64,000 nt of DNA, from NCBI GenBank assembly GCA_017527905.1, contig JAFXPK010000053.1, positions 62,001-126,000 of the forward strand, in the 5' to 3' direction. The number at the start of each line of letters is the position of its first letter. Positions within the stretch are counted from its first letter, which is position 1. A program made the position numbers and the translations under genes. The stretch comes from Paludibacteraceae bacterium. GTDB taxonomy: Bacteria > Bacteroidota > Bacteroidia > Bacteroidales > Paludibacteraceae. Below, piece after piece: positions 53,075 through 62,873 of the stretch. The notes under the pieces were generated by a model. The model saw nothing but the letters and a program-made list of their open reading frames with translations, ran no database searches and had not been told where the DNA came from.

Positions 53075-53983
53075 ATGTCCAAAAAAGAGATAAAAAACAT
53101 TGAAGAGATAAACAGTTCCGAAAAGGATGTGAAACGCATTCAGGAGAACGTCAAAACGTATGAGGAGACTTCCGTGCCCAATACGCCGGACGGAACCGAC
53201 GAAGTTAGTTTCAACAAAGACAGCCGATTCCAAGGGGATTCCATGGTGCTTCGGACTGAAGGTTTGGTAAAACAATACGGACAGAGGATCGTGGCCAACA
53301 ACGTTTCCATCAACGTAAGGCAAGGCGAAATTGTCGGTTTGCTTGGTCCTAACGGAGCCGGCAAGACCACCACCTTTTATATGACAACCGGTCTGATCGT
53401 ACCCAATGCGGGAAGAATATACCTCAACGACGTGGACATCACGAAATACCCCGTCTACAAAAGAGCCCAAGCCGGCATCGGTTATCTTGCCCAAGAGCCC
53501 TCCGTCTTCAGGAAGATGACGGTGGAGGACAACATCCTTTCCGTATTGGAGATGACAAACTTCACGAAGGAATACCAACAGGAGAAACTGGAAAGCCTCA
53601 TTTCGGAGTTCAACTTGGGGCATGTCCGCAAGAACCTTGGCGACCGTCTTTCGGGAGGTGAACGACGCAGGACGGAAATCGCCCGTTGCCTCGCCATCGA
53701 GCCTAAGTTCATCATGTTGGACGAGCCTTTCGCCGGCGTCGACCCGATCGCGGTGCAGGACATCCAGGACATCGTATGGAAGTTGAAAAGCAAGAACATC
53801 GGCATCCTCATCACCGACCACAACGTGGACGAGACGCTCTCCATCACAGACCGAGCCTACCTCCTCTTCGACGGAAGGATCCTCTTCCAAGGAACATCCG
53901 AAGAGTTGGCGGCGAACCCTATCGTTAAGGAAAAATACTTAGGCCGCGACTTCGAACTGAAGAAGAGAAAGCCTATCTCATAA
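53075..53983 (+). CDS. lptB: Lipopolysaccharide export ABC transporter ATP-binding protein LptB
   Basis: 302 residues. The ABC domain starts at [21 protein letters not shown]: Walker [10 protein letters not shown] (about 94-102), Q-loop [10 protein letters not shown], signature LSGGERRR, Walker [14 protein letters not shown] and H-loop TDHNV. The Lpt-specific wording is clear ([36 protein letters not shown]). It powers LPS transport to the outer membrane with LptFG, not in this window. A charged 56-residue extension (many Lys/Glu/Asp) precedes the domain; an internal Met57 (53243) would give the usual size, but the promoter lies just upstream of 53075. Confidence 0.92.
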   Translation: MSKKEIKNIEEINSSEKDVKRIQENVKTYEETSVPNTPDGTDEVSFNKDSRFQGDSMVLRTEGLVKQYGQRIVANNVSINVRQGEIVGLLGPNGAGKTTTFYMTTGLIVPNAGRIYLNDVDITKYPVYKRAQAGIGYLAQEPSVFRKMTVEDNILSVLEMTNFTKEYQQEKLESLISEFNLGHVRKNLGDRLSGGERRRTEIARCLAIEPKFIMLDEPFAGVDPIAVQDIQDIVWKLKSKNIGILITDHNVDETLSITDRAYLLFDGRILFQGTSEELAANPIVKEKYLGRDFELKKRKPIS

Positions 53984-54004
53984 AACACAAGAAAAGAGCA
54001 TCAC

Positions 54005-54991
54005 ATGCAAAAGAGACTCGTATACACCAGCTTATTGGCCATTGTCGTAACCTTAGCCGCCTGCAACGCGGGTGCTAACACACCAGAGAAAACGTCAGAA
54101 ACGAAACCCGCGAAAAAGGAGAAGACCATAGCGAACATCCACGTTCCCGCCTTCTCGGCAGATTCCGCCTTCCAATATGTGGTGCGACAGTGCGAATTCG
54201 GGCCTCGCGTACCCAACACCGATGCACACGAGCAATGTGCATCCTACCTCAGCCAACAACTTGCGTCCTTCGGCGCAGAGGTCTCCCAACAGAAATTCAC
54301 CGCATCCGCCTACGACGGGACACAACTGAAGGCCACCAACATCATCGGCACTTTCTTCCCCGAGAAAAGCAAAAGGATCATCTTCTTCTCCCATTGGGAC
54401 TCTAGGCACACCTGCGACCAAGATGCTCCTCAATACCACAAAACCGCAGTACCTGCCGCTAACGACGGCGCTAGTGGAGTGGCCGTACTCCTAGAAATTG
54501 CCAGAATCCTTAAAGGGAACCAGCCCAATGTAGGCATCGATATTGTATTCCTGGACGTGGAAGACTATGGCAACGCTAACGGAGACGCCAACAGCTGGTG
54601 CTTGGGATCACAGCATTGGTCCAAGAACCCGCACTACAAGACAAAGCCCCAATTCGGCATCTTGCTTGATATGGTCGGTGGCGATTCCCCTTCCTTCGGC
54701 ATAGATGTCATCTCCCAACAATTCGCACAGAACATAGCCAGCAAGGTATGGAATATGGCGCACTCCTTAGGATACAAACAATTCAAGGACGAAACCAGCG
54801 GACAACTCATAGACGACCACGTCTTCGTGAACCTATCCGCAGGCATCCCGACCATCGACATCATCGATTATTCGTCGACCAGAGGATTCCCTTCCACTTG
54901 GCACACCCATCTCGACACACCTGAGAACATCAGCAAGGAAACTTTAGGCATGGTCGGCAATGTTCTTACTAACGTGATTTTCAACGAATAA
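54005..54991 (+). CDS. M28-family zinc hydrolase lipoprotein (glutaminyl cyclase-like)
   Basis: 328 residues. Lipobox TLAAC (Cys20). Catalytic zinc region: FFSHWDSRHTCD (His), VPAANDGASGVAVLLEIAR (Asp), IVFLDVEDYG (Glu/Asp) and STWHTHLDTPENI (His). The single-zinc pattern with WDSR and VEDYG resembles bacterial glutaminyl-peptide cyclotransferases of the M28 family, which form N-terminal pyroglutamate on exported proteins. In Bacteroidetes many lipoproteins carry Gln at the mature N terminus, which may be the substrate (inference). It lies 21 bp after lptB on the same strand. Confidence 0.8.
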   Translation: MQKRLVYTSLLAIVVTLAACNAGANTPEKTSETKPAKKEKTIANIHVPAFSADSAFQYVVRQCEFGPRVPNTDAHEQCASYLSQQLASFGAEVSQQKFTASAYDGTQLKATNIIGTFFPEKSKRIIFFSHWDSRHTCDQDAPQYHKTAVPAANDGASGVAVLLEIARILKGNQPNVGIDIVFLDVEDYGNANGDANSWCLGSQHWSKNPHYKTKPQFGILLDMVGGDSPSFGIDVISQQFAQNIASKVWNMAHSLGYKQFKDETSGQLIDDHVFVNLSAGIPTIDIIDYSSTRGFPSTWHTHLDTPENISKETLGMVGNVLTNVIFNE

Positions 54992-55056
54992 CAACCACTC
55001 GCAAAGAATCAGATCAAAAAAAACGCTCCAACCCAGTAAAAAAAATGGTTTTTTCT

Positions 55057-55086
55057 TTGGAGAATCACAAAATAAGCGTACCTTTG
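55057..55086 (+). promoter_or_regulatory. Promoter of tRNA-Glu
   Basis: TTG (55057-55059), 19-bp spacer, TACCTTTG (55079-55086), about 35 nt before the tRNA. Confidence 0.75.
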
Positions 55087-55121
55087 CATCGCAAAACGAA
55101 ACAAGAGCGTTTCAAACAAAT

Positions 55122-55193
55122 GGCGGATTCGTCTATCGGCTAGGACGGATGCCTCTCACGCATCAAAGAGCAGTTCGATTCTGCTATCCGCTA
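55122..55193 (+). tRNA. tRNA-Glu (anticodon CUC)
   Basis: A 72-nt cloverleaf: acceptor GGCGGAT/ATCCGCT (first pair G-U), D arm GTCT/GGAC, anticodon stem GATGC/GCATC with loop CTCTCAC giving CUC (reads GAG), T arm AGCAG/CTGCT with TTCGATT, discriminator A. CCA not encoded. It has its own promoter and terminator. Confidence 0.95.
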
Positions 55194-55197
55194 CGAA

Positions 55198-55224
55198 AGA
55201 GATCTCGATGAGGTCTCTTTTTTT
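55198..55224 (+). terminator. Terminator of tRNA-Glu
   Basis: AGAGATC (55198-55204) and GGTCTCT (55212-55218), one G-U in a 7-bp stem, followed by seven T. Beyond it, about 115 bp to the next promoter hold nothing recognisable. Confidence 0.85.
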
Positions 55225-55339
55225 ATGGAACAATCCGAACCGACACCCACTTCACGGCACGGGGCACGAAAAACACAACGATTCCATCCACATGATATCA
55301 AAAAAGAAATCGATCTAATATTTTTTGTGTAATTATATT

Positions 55340-55370
55340 TTGATTCCAAACATGTTTTCAATTATCTTTG
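55340..55370 (+). promoter_or_regulatory. Promoter of the sorting-domain-only protein gene
   Basis: TTG (55340-55342), 20-bp spacer, TATCTTTG (55363-55370). The start codon is about 180 nt downstream, a long leader. Confidence 0.7.
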
Positions 55371-55549
55371 CAAAATAATCAGAAGACATGCTTGGTGTGT
55401 ATCAGTGAATGCCCCTCTAAAAGGAAATCGAAGAGTGTGTTATTGTTGTTTATTGTGTATGTTTTCCTGCATTTTTCACGCTGGCTTTCTCCTTCTTGTA
55501 TTTATTGAAGACATTCGTGTATTTTGTGTAAAATATAATAACCAATATT

Positions 55550-56011
55550 ATGCTGAAGCAATTATTACTGCTGACGACGCTGGCGGGTGTGCCGGCACTT
55601 TGTCATTCCCAGTCTAACATCTACAGTTCGGCGGACGAGCGTACGGAGGATGGTATGACAATCTATCATGTGGTGGGGAATGTGGCGGCCTTGGAATCGG
55701 AAGACGGAGCGCTTTCGACGGGTAACCTCATTCCATACAGCGTGGCGACCACAACAGGGTTGGAATATACCGACGTCTCCCTGCTCACGGTCTATCCGAA
55801 CCCCACAAAAGATGTGCTCGTGCTCACGACGGGCGAGTTGAAAAACCTGACGATGACCCTGACCAATGCGGAGGGGCAACAACTGTTGTCCGCGCAGGTA
55901 AGGGATAGCGAGACTCGCATCGATTTCTCGCGCTATGCATCAGGACTTTATCACCTCACGCTGACACAAGGCGAGACAATCGTCAAGTCATTCAGCATCG
56001 TCAAAAAATAA
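55550..56011 (+). CDS. Small secreted protein that is nearly all T9SS sorting domain
   Basis: 153 residues. Signal peptide MLKQLLLLTTLAGVPALCHSQ, a spacer of about 50 residues (NIYSSADERTEDGMTIYHVVGNVAAL...), then a full T9SS type A sorting domain: LLTVYPNPTKDVLVLTTGELKNLTMTLTNAEGQQLL... GLYHLTLTQGETIVKSFSIVKK. There is no room for a catalytic domain. It could be a small surface protein or the surviving ends of a larger cargo. The two-module secreted protein gene follows after 77 bp and may be co-transcribed. Confidence 0.75.
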   Translation: MLKQLLLLTTLAGVPALCHSQSNIYSSADERTEDGMTIYHVVGNVAALESEDGALSTGNLIPYSVATTTGLEYTDVSLLTVYPNPTKDVLVLTTGELKNLTMTLTNAEGQQLLSAQVRDSETRIDFSRYASGLYHLTLTQGETIVKSFSIVKK

Positions 56012-56088
56012 CGGGTCACACGCATAGCCATAGGCTTGGACCCCAGACATACTTTGAAAAACAATAATTATTAACTTTATCATCACAC

Positions 56089-58431
56089 ATGAAAAAAATT
56101 ATTACGATTGTCGCAATGACATTGTTGTGGTTTGTGTCGTTGTCGGCGCAAGTTCCACAGAAACTCACGTACCAGGCAGTCATACGCGATGCCGCAGGTA
56201 ACGTAGTCAACAACCAGGACTTGGCGGTTCAGATCACCATCCTGCAAGGTTCCGTTGAGGGACCCGTGGTATACTCGGAGAACCACACCACCGCCACCAC
56301 CGTCAATGGAGTCATCACGCTCGAGGTCGGAGGCGGAATGACGACGTACGACTTCTCCTCCATCGATTGGAGCAACGGACCTTTCTACATCCGTTCCACA
56401 GCCGAACTGAACGGGAAGAGCATCTCCGTCACCTCACAATTGTTGAGCGTTCCTTACTCCTTGTTTGCGCATAGGGCATTCTTGGCGGACAAGGTGGACG
56501 AGCAATTCCTGGAGGATATCATCGCAGCCAAGATCCAAAGCGCCTTGGACGAGCGGGATGCGGCGTGGGAAAGCAAAATGCAAAGCGCAATGGATGAGCG
56601 GGACGCAATATGGCAAAGCAAGCTCGATGCGCTTGAGGCTGTATTGGACTCCATCTCCGCACAGATGTCGGTTCCTCCAGTTGACACGGTTCCTAGCGAC
56701 ACCATCCCTACGGATACTATTCCTACAGACACCGTTTCCACAGACACAACACCTGCGGACACGGTATTCAAATCAGCCGCCATCCACGGAGTGTTGCCGG
56801 GCAAATTCTCCATGTGGGAGAATTACCAAGTACAATTCTCCAAGGGCATGTTGCAATACCTCGCAAGCAAGGACGTATGGAGATTCGCAAAAACCCAATA
56901 CGACATCGTCGACAAAAGCTTTCAAGACTACTGGATGTACCCAGCAAAAGGTTGGGCCGACAAATTTGAGCATGGCGCAGGCAGTGTAGATGATCCAGAG
57001 TGCCCATACTACTACTTCGACCAAGGTGTAGGTGAAAGTTATGATTATTTGGAACGCGCCCAAAGGATTAGCTCGTATGCGATTCGCAACGGAGGAAACA
57101 AAACAAATCTATGGAGCACTCCATCTACTGAAGACTGGCGATACCTCATGTTCATGAGGAATAGAGCCGACAGCCTTTTCTCAAAAGGCAAAGTAAATGG
57201 AATAGATGGATATATCTTCTTGCCAGATGATTGGTCATTCTCCGTAGATTCATCCTTTACTCCAAAAGCAGAGAATTGCGCAGCGAATGTCTATGACAAA
57301 AAAGCTTGGGAAAAGATGGAATCCTTGGGAGCTGTATTCATGCCATGCGCATCCTATTGGGCTTGGGGATATGCGGAGTATGATCCCGCCGCACTACAAC
57401 TAACCGCAGACCATGCATACTCCAACTGCAAGTTTGACGATTGGGGGGGATCCTTTATCGAATGTGACAATGACTTTATTCGAGTCATCTCGGGAGAAAC
57501 CCCAACGCATTATCGTCTAGTCGTGTCAGCTAAGAAGGCAACGGAAATAATGAACGGGGAGGAGATAGAGAATGAGGATTTTGACGGTGAAGATGAAGAC
57601 GTTCCAAACAATTACCTTCCGGATAGCCTAGTTGACCTTTCGAACGTAGACATGAATGAAGGTCTACTTCATGGAAAGTTCTCCGTTTCGGAAACCAAGC
57701 AAGTGAATTTCTCCCAGGGAAATCTCCAATACAATCAAGACACAAAGACTTGGCGTTTCGCTGACAACCAGTATTTAAGCTATAAACAAGATTGGATTAA
57801 CCAATTCCGCTTCGGCACATCTGGTTATTCATGTGACCCTATGAAAGGTTTCGTGAGGGATGAGACCTACCCTGGCTACGCCCCTGGAGGAAGCAACGCA
57901 GGCACAAAATACGATTGGGGAGTATACAACCCGATTTCCAACGGCGGTAACACCCCGAACATCTGGCGTACCCTTACTATAGAAGAGTGGGAATACCTCA
58001 TAACTGGCAGAAAGAAGGACGGAAGAGAACTTTTCTCTTATGCCACAGTCTGTGGAAAGAAAGGCATAGTCCTTTTGCCGGACGACTGGGATTTCAACAA
58101 CGAATTGTCGTTTGCTGACTCGTTCGACATTGATTTGGATTTCTACAAACGCGCCGTTTATACGTGTGACCAATGGACCCGCATGGAGGAATCAGGAGCT
58201 GTTTTCTTGCCAAGCGACGGAATGTATCCATACATTCATTATTATGACGCGGCTTTTGAACAAGACAGATTAGATTGGTATGGTTGTGCATATTGGTCCG
58301 CATCGCCTAGCAAAGGATTTTTAGTTCGCAATTACAACGCCGATCACACATTTAGCACCGAAGTGCGATTCAACTATACAAATCCTAAGGATCTGTGTTC
58401 CATCCGCCTCGTCCGCGATGTTAAAAAGTAA
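56089..58431 (+). CDS. Secreted protein with two tandem FISUMP-like modules
   Basis: 780 residues. Signal peptide (VSLSAQVPQ), then an N-terminal domain common in Bacteroidales secreted and fibre-like proteins (KLTYQAVIRDAAGNVVNNQDLAVQITIL... LLSVPYSLFAHRA, to about 130). A short coiled region has repeated LDERDAAWESKMQ units, then a Thr/Asp/Pro linker of TDTIP-type repeats (about 200-232). Two ~250-residue modules follow, from about 238 and 524: GKFS-x-VxFSxGxLQY...WRFAxxQY and N-W-STPSTEDWRYL / LPDDW. No sorting domain ends the chain. Function unknown; surface binding is a guess. Confidence 0.7.
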   Translation: MKKIITIVAMTLLWFVSLSAQVPQKLTYQAVIRDAAGNVVNNQDLAVQITILQGSVEGPVVYSENHTTATTVNGVITLEVGGGMTTYDFSSIDWSNGPFYIRSTAELNGKSISVTSQLLSVPYSLFAHRAFLADKVDEQFLEDIIAAKIQSALDERDAAWESKMQSAMDERDAIWQSKLDALEAVLDSISAQMSVPPVDTVPSDTIPTDTIPTDTVSTDTTPADTVFKSAAIHGVLPGKFSMWENYQVQFSKGMLQYLASKDVWRFAKTQYDIVDKSFQDYWMYPAKGWADKFEHGAGSVDDPECPYYYFDQGVGESYDYLERAQRISSYAIRNGGNKTNLWSTPSTEDWRYLMFMRNRADSLFSKGKVNGIDGYIFLPDDWSFSVDSSFTPKAENCAANVYDKKAWEKMESLGAVFMPCASYWAWGYAEYDPAALQLTADHAYSNCKFDDWGGSFIECDNDFIRVISGETPTHYRLVVSAKKATEIMNGEEIENEDFDGEDEDVPNNYLPDSLVDLSNVDMNEGLLHGKFSVSETKQVNFSQGNLQYNQDTKTWRFADNQYLSYKQDWINQFRFGTSGYSCDPMKGFVRDETYPGYAPGGSNAGTKYDWGVYNPISNGGNTPNIWRTLTIEEWEYLITGRKKDGRELFSYATVCGKKGIVLLPDDWDFNNELSFADSFDIDLDFYKRAVYTCDQWTRMEESGAVFLPSDGMYPYIHYYDAAFEQDRLDWYGCAYWSASPSKGFLVRNYNADHTFSTEVRFNYTNPKDLCSIRLVRDVKK

Positions 58432-58485
58432 CAACCTGCCATATAGGCAATAGGACAATTGTGACACGGCGAATTAGCTGCTAAC

Positions 58486-58530
58486 AAAGCCCTCCTCCTC
58501 AGGAATCGAACCTGACTTGGAGGGCTTTCC
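58486..58530 (+). terminator. Terminator after the two-module protein gene
   Basis: AAAGCCCTCC (58486-58495) and GGAGGGCTTT (58519-58528) form a 10-bp stem with an inner TCAGG/CCTGA pairing; short T tract. Confidence 0.85.
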
Positions 58531-58572
58531 TTGTTTCAACTAAAAAATCATGGCAGGATTACCTTCCACACC

Positions 58573-58604
58573 TTGTCAATTGCGCAATAGTTTTATTATA
58601 TTTG
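58573..58604 (+). promoter_or_regulatory. Promoter of thrS
   Basis: TTG (58573-58575), 21-bp spacer, TATATTTG (58597-58604), 56 nt before the ATG. Confidence 0.7.
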
Positions 58605-58660
58605 CAGACTAATTTTCAATCACTGGTGGCGTTTGTAGGCCATCAACTAAAATTAAAGAT

Positions 58661-60613
58661 ATGATAAAAGTTACATTTCCAGACGGTTCCGTGCGTGAGT
58701 ATGAGAAGGGAACCACTGGCATGCAGATCGCGGAGAGCATCAGCTCCCGCTTGGCACAAGAGGTGCTTTCAATTAGTGTAAATGGTGAAGTGCGCGACCT
58801 GAACCGTCCGATCGACGAGGATTGCTCAGTAAAATTGCACAAGTTTGAGGATGAAGAGGGCAAGCACACCTTCTGGCATACCTCGGCGCACCTGATGGCG
58901 CAGGCGGTCCAGATGCTCTATCCTAACGCAAAGTTCGGTATCGGTCCAGCCATCGAGAATGGTTTCTACTACGATATCGATTTCGGAGAGACCATCCTGA
59001 AAGAGGCAGATTTCGCCGCTATCGAGAAGAAAATGGCGGAGATCGTCGCACAGAAACAAACCCTCACGAGAGTGGACATTTCCAAGGCGGATGCGTTGAA
59101 GATGTTCGGCGACAGAGGAGAAACATATAAGACCGAGCTCATCAGCGAGCTCGAAGACGGCAAGATCACACTCTACGAGCAGGGTTCCTTCACAGACCTC
59201 TGCCGCGGTCCTCACTTGCCTGACGTAACCCCTATCAAGGCCATCAAGATCACCTCATTGGCGGGCGCCTACTGGAGAGGCGACGAGAAACGCAAACAGT
59301 TGACCCGTCTCTACGCCATCACCTTCCCTAAGAAGAAGATGTTGGACGAGTATTTGGCATTGTTGGAAGAGGCGAAGAAACGTGACCACAGAAAGATCGG
59401 AAAAGAGTTGGAACTCTTCATGTTCACCGACATGGTCGGAAAGGGTCTCCCGATGTGGCTGCCTAAGGGTACCGCCCTTCGTCTCCGTCTGGAGGATTTC
59501 CTCAAGAGGATCCAAAAGAAGTTCGGTTACCAACAGGTGATGACTCCTCACATTGGAAACAAGGAACTCTACGTCACTTCCGGTCACTGGGACCACTACG
59601 GAGAGGACAGCTTCCGCCCTATCACCACGCCTGAGGAGGGTGAAGTATACTTGCTTAAACCGATGAACTGCCCTCACCACTGTATGATCTACAAATGGCA
59701 ACCACGCTCCTACCGTGACCTCCCTTTGCGTCTGGCGGAGTTCGGAACGGTTTACCGCTACGAGCAGAGCGGCGAGTTGCACGGATTGACCCGTGTTCGT
59801 TCGTTCACACAAGACGACGCGCACATCTACTGCCGTCCTGACCAGGTGAAGGACGAGTTCATCCGCGTGATGGACATCATCTCCATCATCTTCAAGGCCT
59901 TGAACTTCGACAATTTCGAGGCGCAGATCTCTTTGCGCGACCCTAACAACAAGACCAAGTACGTCGGAACGGACGAGAACTGGGCAAAGGCGGAGGCCGC
60001 CATCGTCGAGGCCTGCAAGGAGAAGAACATGCCAGCCAAGGTGGAATACGGAGAGGCCGCATTCTACGGACCTAAGTTGGACTTCATGGTGAAGGACGCT
60101 ATCGGAAGAAGATGGCAGCTGGGTACCATCCAAGTAGACTACAACCTGCCGGAGCGTTTCGGCTTGGAATATGTGGGTGAGGATAACCAAAGACACCGTC
60201 CTGTCATGATCCACCGTGCGCCTTTCGGCTCCATGGAGCGTTTCGTGGCAGTGTTGATCGAACACACCGGCGGTAAGTTCCCGCTCTGGTTGACGCCAGA
60301 CCAAGTGGTTGTGTTGCCAATCAGCGAGAAGTACAACGATTACGCGAAAAAGGTGATGGCTTACCTCGACGAGAACAACATCCGCGCCATCTTGGACGAC
60401 AGGAACGAGAAGATCGGACGTAAGATCCGCGACAACGAGGTGAAGAGAATCCCTTACATGCTCATCGTCGGAGAGAAAGAGGCTGAAAACGGAGAGGTAT
60501 CCGTCAGGAAGCAAGGCGAAGGAGACATGGGTTCGCTCAAGTTGGAGGATTTCGCTGCCAAGATCAACGAGGAAGTGGAAGCGATGATGAACAGCTGGCA
60601 GAAGGGCGAATAA
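58661..60613 (+). CDS. thrS: Threonine--tRNA ligase
   Basis: 650 residues with all bacterial domains. TGS ([28 protein letters not shown], 1-60), editing domain with [12 protein letters not shown] and the DLCRGPHLP motif, class II catalytic core ([28 protein letters not shown], zinc ligands in [11 protein letters not shown]) and the anticodon domain from about 540. Charges tRNA-Thr. It has its own promoter and a clear terminator. Confidence 0.96.
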   Translation: MIKVTFPDGSVREYEKGTTGMQIAESISSRLAQEVLSISVNGEVRDLNRPIDEDCSVKLHKFEDEEGKHTFWHTSAHLMAQAVQMLYPNAKFGIGPAIENGFYYDIDFGETILKEADFAAIEKKMAEIVAQKQTLTRVDISKADALKMFGDRGETYKTELISELEDGKITLYEQGSFTDLCRGPHLPDVTPIKAIKITSLAGAYWRGDEKRKQLTRLYAITFPKKKMLDEYLALLEEAKKRDHRKIGKELELFMFTDMVGKGLPMWLPKGTALRLRLEDFLKRIQKKFGYQQVMTPHIGNKELYVTSGHWDHYGEDSFRPITTPEEGEVYLLKPMNCPHHCMIYKWQPRSYRDLPLRLAEFGTVYRYEQSGELHGLTRVRSFTQDDAHIYCRPDQVKDEFIRVMDIISIIFKALNFDNFEAQISLRDPNNKTKYVGTDENWAKAEAAIVEACKEKNMPAKVEYGEAAFYGPKLDFMVKDAIGRRWQLGTIQVDYNLPERFGLEYVGEDNQRHRPVMIHRAPFGSMERFVAVLIEHTGGKFPLWLTPDQVVVLPISEKYNDYAKKVMAYLDENNIRAILDDRNEKIGRKIRDNEVKRIPYMLIVGEKEAENGEVSVRKQGEGDMGSLKLEDFAAKINEEVEAMMNSWQKGE

Positions 60614-60644
60614 AAAGCCCCAAGCAAGCAGATTCAATATCTAT

Positions 60645-60680
60645 AAAAAATCGAAGGTGGATAGCCTTCGATTTTTTTTG
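60645..60680 (+). terminator. Terminator of thrS
   Basis: AATCGAAGG / CCTTCGATT, a 9-bp stem with a 7-base loop (TGGATAG) followed by a T run. Confidence 0.9.
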
Positions 60681-60777
60681 ATAGAGTCCACAAATCTACA
60701 CGACAAACGATTGATTAGCAATCACCTAAACAAGGCTATCAAGCATAAACATTTCAGAACCAATTCAACCGACAAAT

Positions 60778-61977
60778 ATGAAAAAGAGAGTGTTCCTTTT
60801 GATGATTACATCCGCACTATGGCTGCCGTTGGAGGCCGCTAACGATATGCGAGGAGAAGAGGAAAGAAAAACATCAGAGGTGGTGGACCTATCATCCACA
60901 CCGTTGAAATTCAGGATTCTATCAGACAGTACGGCTTATGTGCACAAAGACGAATCATACAAGAGGTTCCAATCCATTTCAATCCCCGACAGGGTAAGAA
61001 TAGACGACAAAGTATATACGGTCACAGCCATCGGCCCCGAATCATTCGCCGGATGTGAAGGATTGACCAACATAGAGCTACCATCGACACTAACCGACAT
61101 TGGCATGAGCGCATTTTCATCATGCATTGGGCTGAAAAAGATAACCATACCTTCCCGTGTAACCACAATTGGAGAATACGCTTTTACCAATTGCAAAGAA
61201 CTGACTAGCATCAACATACCCGCAAGTGTAGCAAAAATCGGGACCCTGTCATTCCTTATGTGCAAGGAGTTGTCTAGCATCAATGTCGCCGCCGACAATC
61301 CATACTTCGCGAATGAAGGGGGAATATTATACGATTATCAGAAGACAAATATTATTCACGTTCCCAGCAAAACAAAAGGGATCATCACCCTACCCTCCAG
61401 CGTCACGTCCATCAAAGACCACTGCTTCTACGAATGCGAAGAATTGGTAGGCATAAAGCTGCCAGAGAGCATAACCAGCATCGAAGATTACGCATTTAAG
61501 GGGTGTAAAAAGCTAAAAAGCATTGAGATTCCCACAAGCGTGACCGAGATAGGATATGGAGCATTTACCGGTTGTGAAAGCCTAACAGACGTGAAGATAC
61601 CGACGAGCGTCACATCCATCTCAAGCGAAGCATTTGCAGGATGTATCAGTTTAAAAAGCATAAAGATACCAACGAGTGTCACATCCATCGAGTTCGGGGC
61701 ATTTATGGGATGTGTCAATTTGAAGGAGATAAATATTCCTTCAGGAGTAACATTGATTGAGCCCTACACATTCGACGGGTGCAAGAGCCTGACAAGATTG
61801 GAGCTATCCCAAAACGTGACCAAGATTAGGGGTTGGGCATTCCGCGGATGTGACAAACTCACGCTCGTGATTGATCAGGCAGAAGGATTCATAGACTTTG
61901 CGCCATACGTCCTCCTCGAATGCAAATCAGTGGAATACACGAAAGGGGAACTGCCTCGTTTAAACCCCGAGCCATAA
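60778..61977 (+). CDS. BspA-like leucine-rich repeat protein
   Basis: 399 residues. Signal peptide MKKRVFLLMITSALWLPLEA, a linker, then about twelve LRR-5 units of about 23 residues (GLTNIELPSTLTDIGMSAFSSC, LKSIEIPTSVTEIGYGAFTGC) with one island (NPYFANEGGILYDYQKTNIIHVP). Ends in KGELPRLNPEP without a sorting domain. It is a shorter relative of the protein at 39517 and likely a surface or periplasmic binding protein. Confidence 0.8.
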   Translation: MKKRVFLLMITSALWLPLEAANDMRGEEERKTSEVVDLSSTPLKFRILSDSTAYVHKDESYKRFQSISIPDRVRIDDKVYTVTAIGPESFAGCEGLTNIELPSTLTDIGMSAFSSCIGLKKITIPSRVTTIGEYAFTNCKELTSINIPASVAKIGTLSFLMCKELSSINVAADNPYFANEGGILYDYQKTNIIHVPSKTKGIITLPSSVTSIKDHCFYECEELVGIKLPESITSIEDYAFKGCKKLKSIEIPTSVTEIGYGAFTGCESLTDVKIPTSVTSISSEAFAGCISLKSIKIPTSVTSIEFGAFMGCVNLKEINIPSGVTLIEPYTFDGCKSLTRLELSQNVTKIRGWAFRGCDKLTLVIDQAEGFIDFAPYVLLECKSVEYTKGELPRLNPEP

Positions 61978-62132
61978 GCGACACACGCCAACGTCAGGTG
62001 CACAAACGAGGGATGAGACTTCAAGGAAAGGATTTTTGGGCCAATCGTTTATAGCGGACAGCGATGAAAAAAAATGTGGAAGTCAACAGGAAAAAATAAT
62101 TGAGGAAAAATACATAATATCATAAAATTAAC

Positions 62133-62140
62133 TAAATTTG
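62133..62140 (+). promoter_or_regulatory. -7 box of the infC-rpmI-rplT operon
   Basis: TAAATTTG, exact consensus, about 105 nt before the infC start. No -33 TTG at normal spacing. Confidence 0.6.
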
Positions 62141-62244
62141 CAGTCGATTTTGAAGGAATGGCGGGATAAGAAAGGGGGAAAAGCCTTTTGGACGAGCCAG
62201 TTTTCTGATAGTCAATAAGTTTAACTAATTAATAGGAGGAAACA

Positions 62245-62832
62245 ATTATCGCAACAACAAAACCATTCATCAAGAGAACGGATGCGAAGACAAACGCCAA
62301 CACCAACAATGGCGGAACAGGCAGAGAGCAACATCGCATCAATGATCGAATCCGAGAGAGCGAAGTTCGTCTCGTGGGTGACAATGTAGAACAAGGAGTT
62401 TATCCGATTGAGGAGGCTCTTCGTATCGCCGACGATTTAGAGTTGGATTTGATTGAAATTTCTCCGAATGCGGTTCCTCCCGTTTGCAGGATAGCCGACT
62501 ATCAGAAATTCCTCTATCAACAGAAGAAGAAGGAGAAAGAAATGAAGGCCAAGGCCACCAAGGTGGTGGTGAAGGAGATACGTTTCGGGCCTCAGACCGA
62601 CGACCACGACTACGACTTCAAGTTGAAGCACGCCATCGGGTTCCTTCAAGAGGGTGCTAAATTAAAGGCATATGTCTTCTTCAAAGGTCGTTCCATCCTA
62701 TTCAAGGAGCAAGGCGAGGTTCTTTTGCTGAGATTCGCCAACGACCTCGAGGAGTATGCGAAGGTGGACCAACTCCCTCAATTGGAAGGGAAGAGGATGA
62801 TCATCCAACTCTCACCTAAGAAAAAGAAGTAA
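62245..62832 (+). CDS. infC: Translation initiation factor IF-3, with an AUU (or AUC) start
   Basis: 195 residues if read from ATT at 62245. IF-3 binds the 30S subunit and checks start-codon pairing. N domain: [65 protein letters not shown] domain: [47 protein letters not shown]. The N domain begins before any ATG or GTG that would keep it, but a strong AGGAGGA (62234-62240) precedes ATT-ATC. An AUU start matches the classical IF-3 self-control seen in Escherichia coli. First gene of the operon. Confidence 0.92.
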   Translation: MIATTKPFIKRTDAKTNANTNNGGTGREQHRINDRIRESEVRLVGDNVEQGVYPIEEALRIADDLELDLIEISPNAVPPVCRIADYQKFLYQQKKKEKEMKAKATKVVVKEIRFGPQTDDHDYDFKLKHAIGFLQEGAKLKAYVFFKGRSILFKEQGEVLLLRFANDLEEYAKVDQLPQLEGKRMIIQLSPKKKK

Positions 62833-62873
62833 GAAATTTTCTTAATACACAGTTTAATTTAATTTACAAAACA

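Noticed and set aside
59255..60637. Reverse frame of 460 codons opposite thrS
   Set aside because: Antisense of a certain gene, no domain or promoter.
62140..62244. infC leader as an L20-type autoregulatory structure
   Set aside because: I could not draw a convincing pseudoknot or L20-like helix; only weak GGC/GCC pairing is seen.
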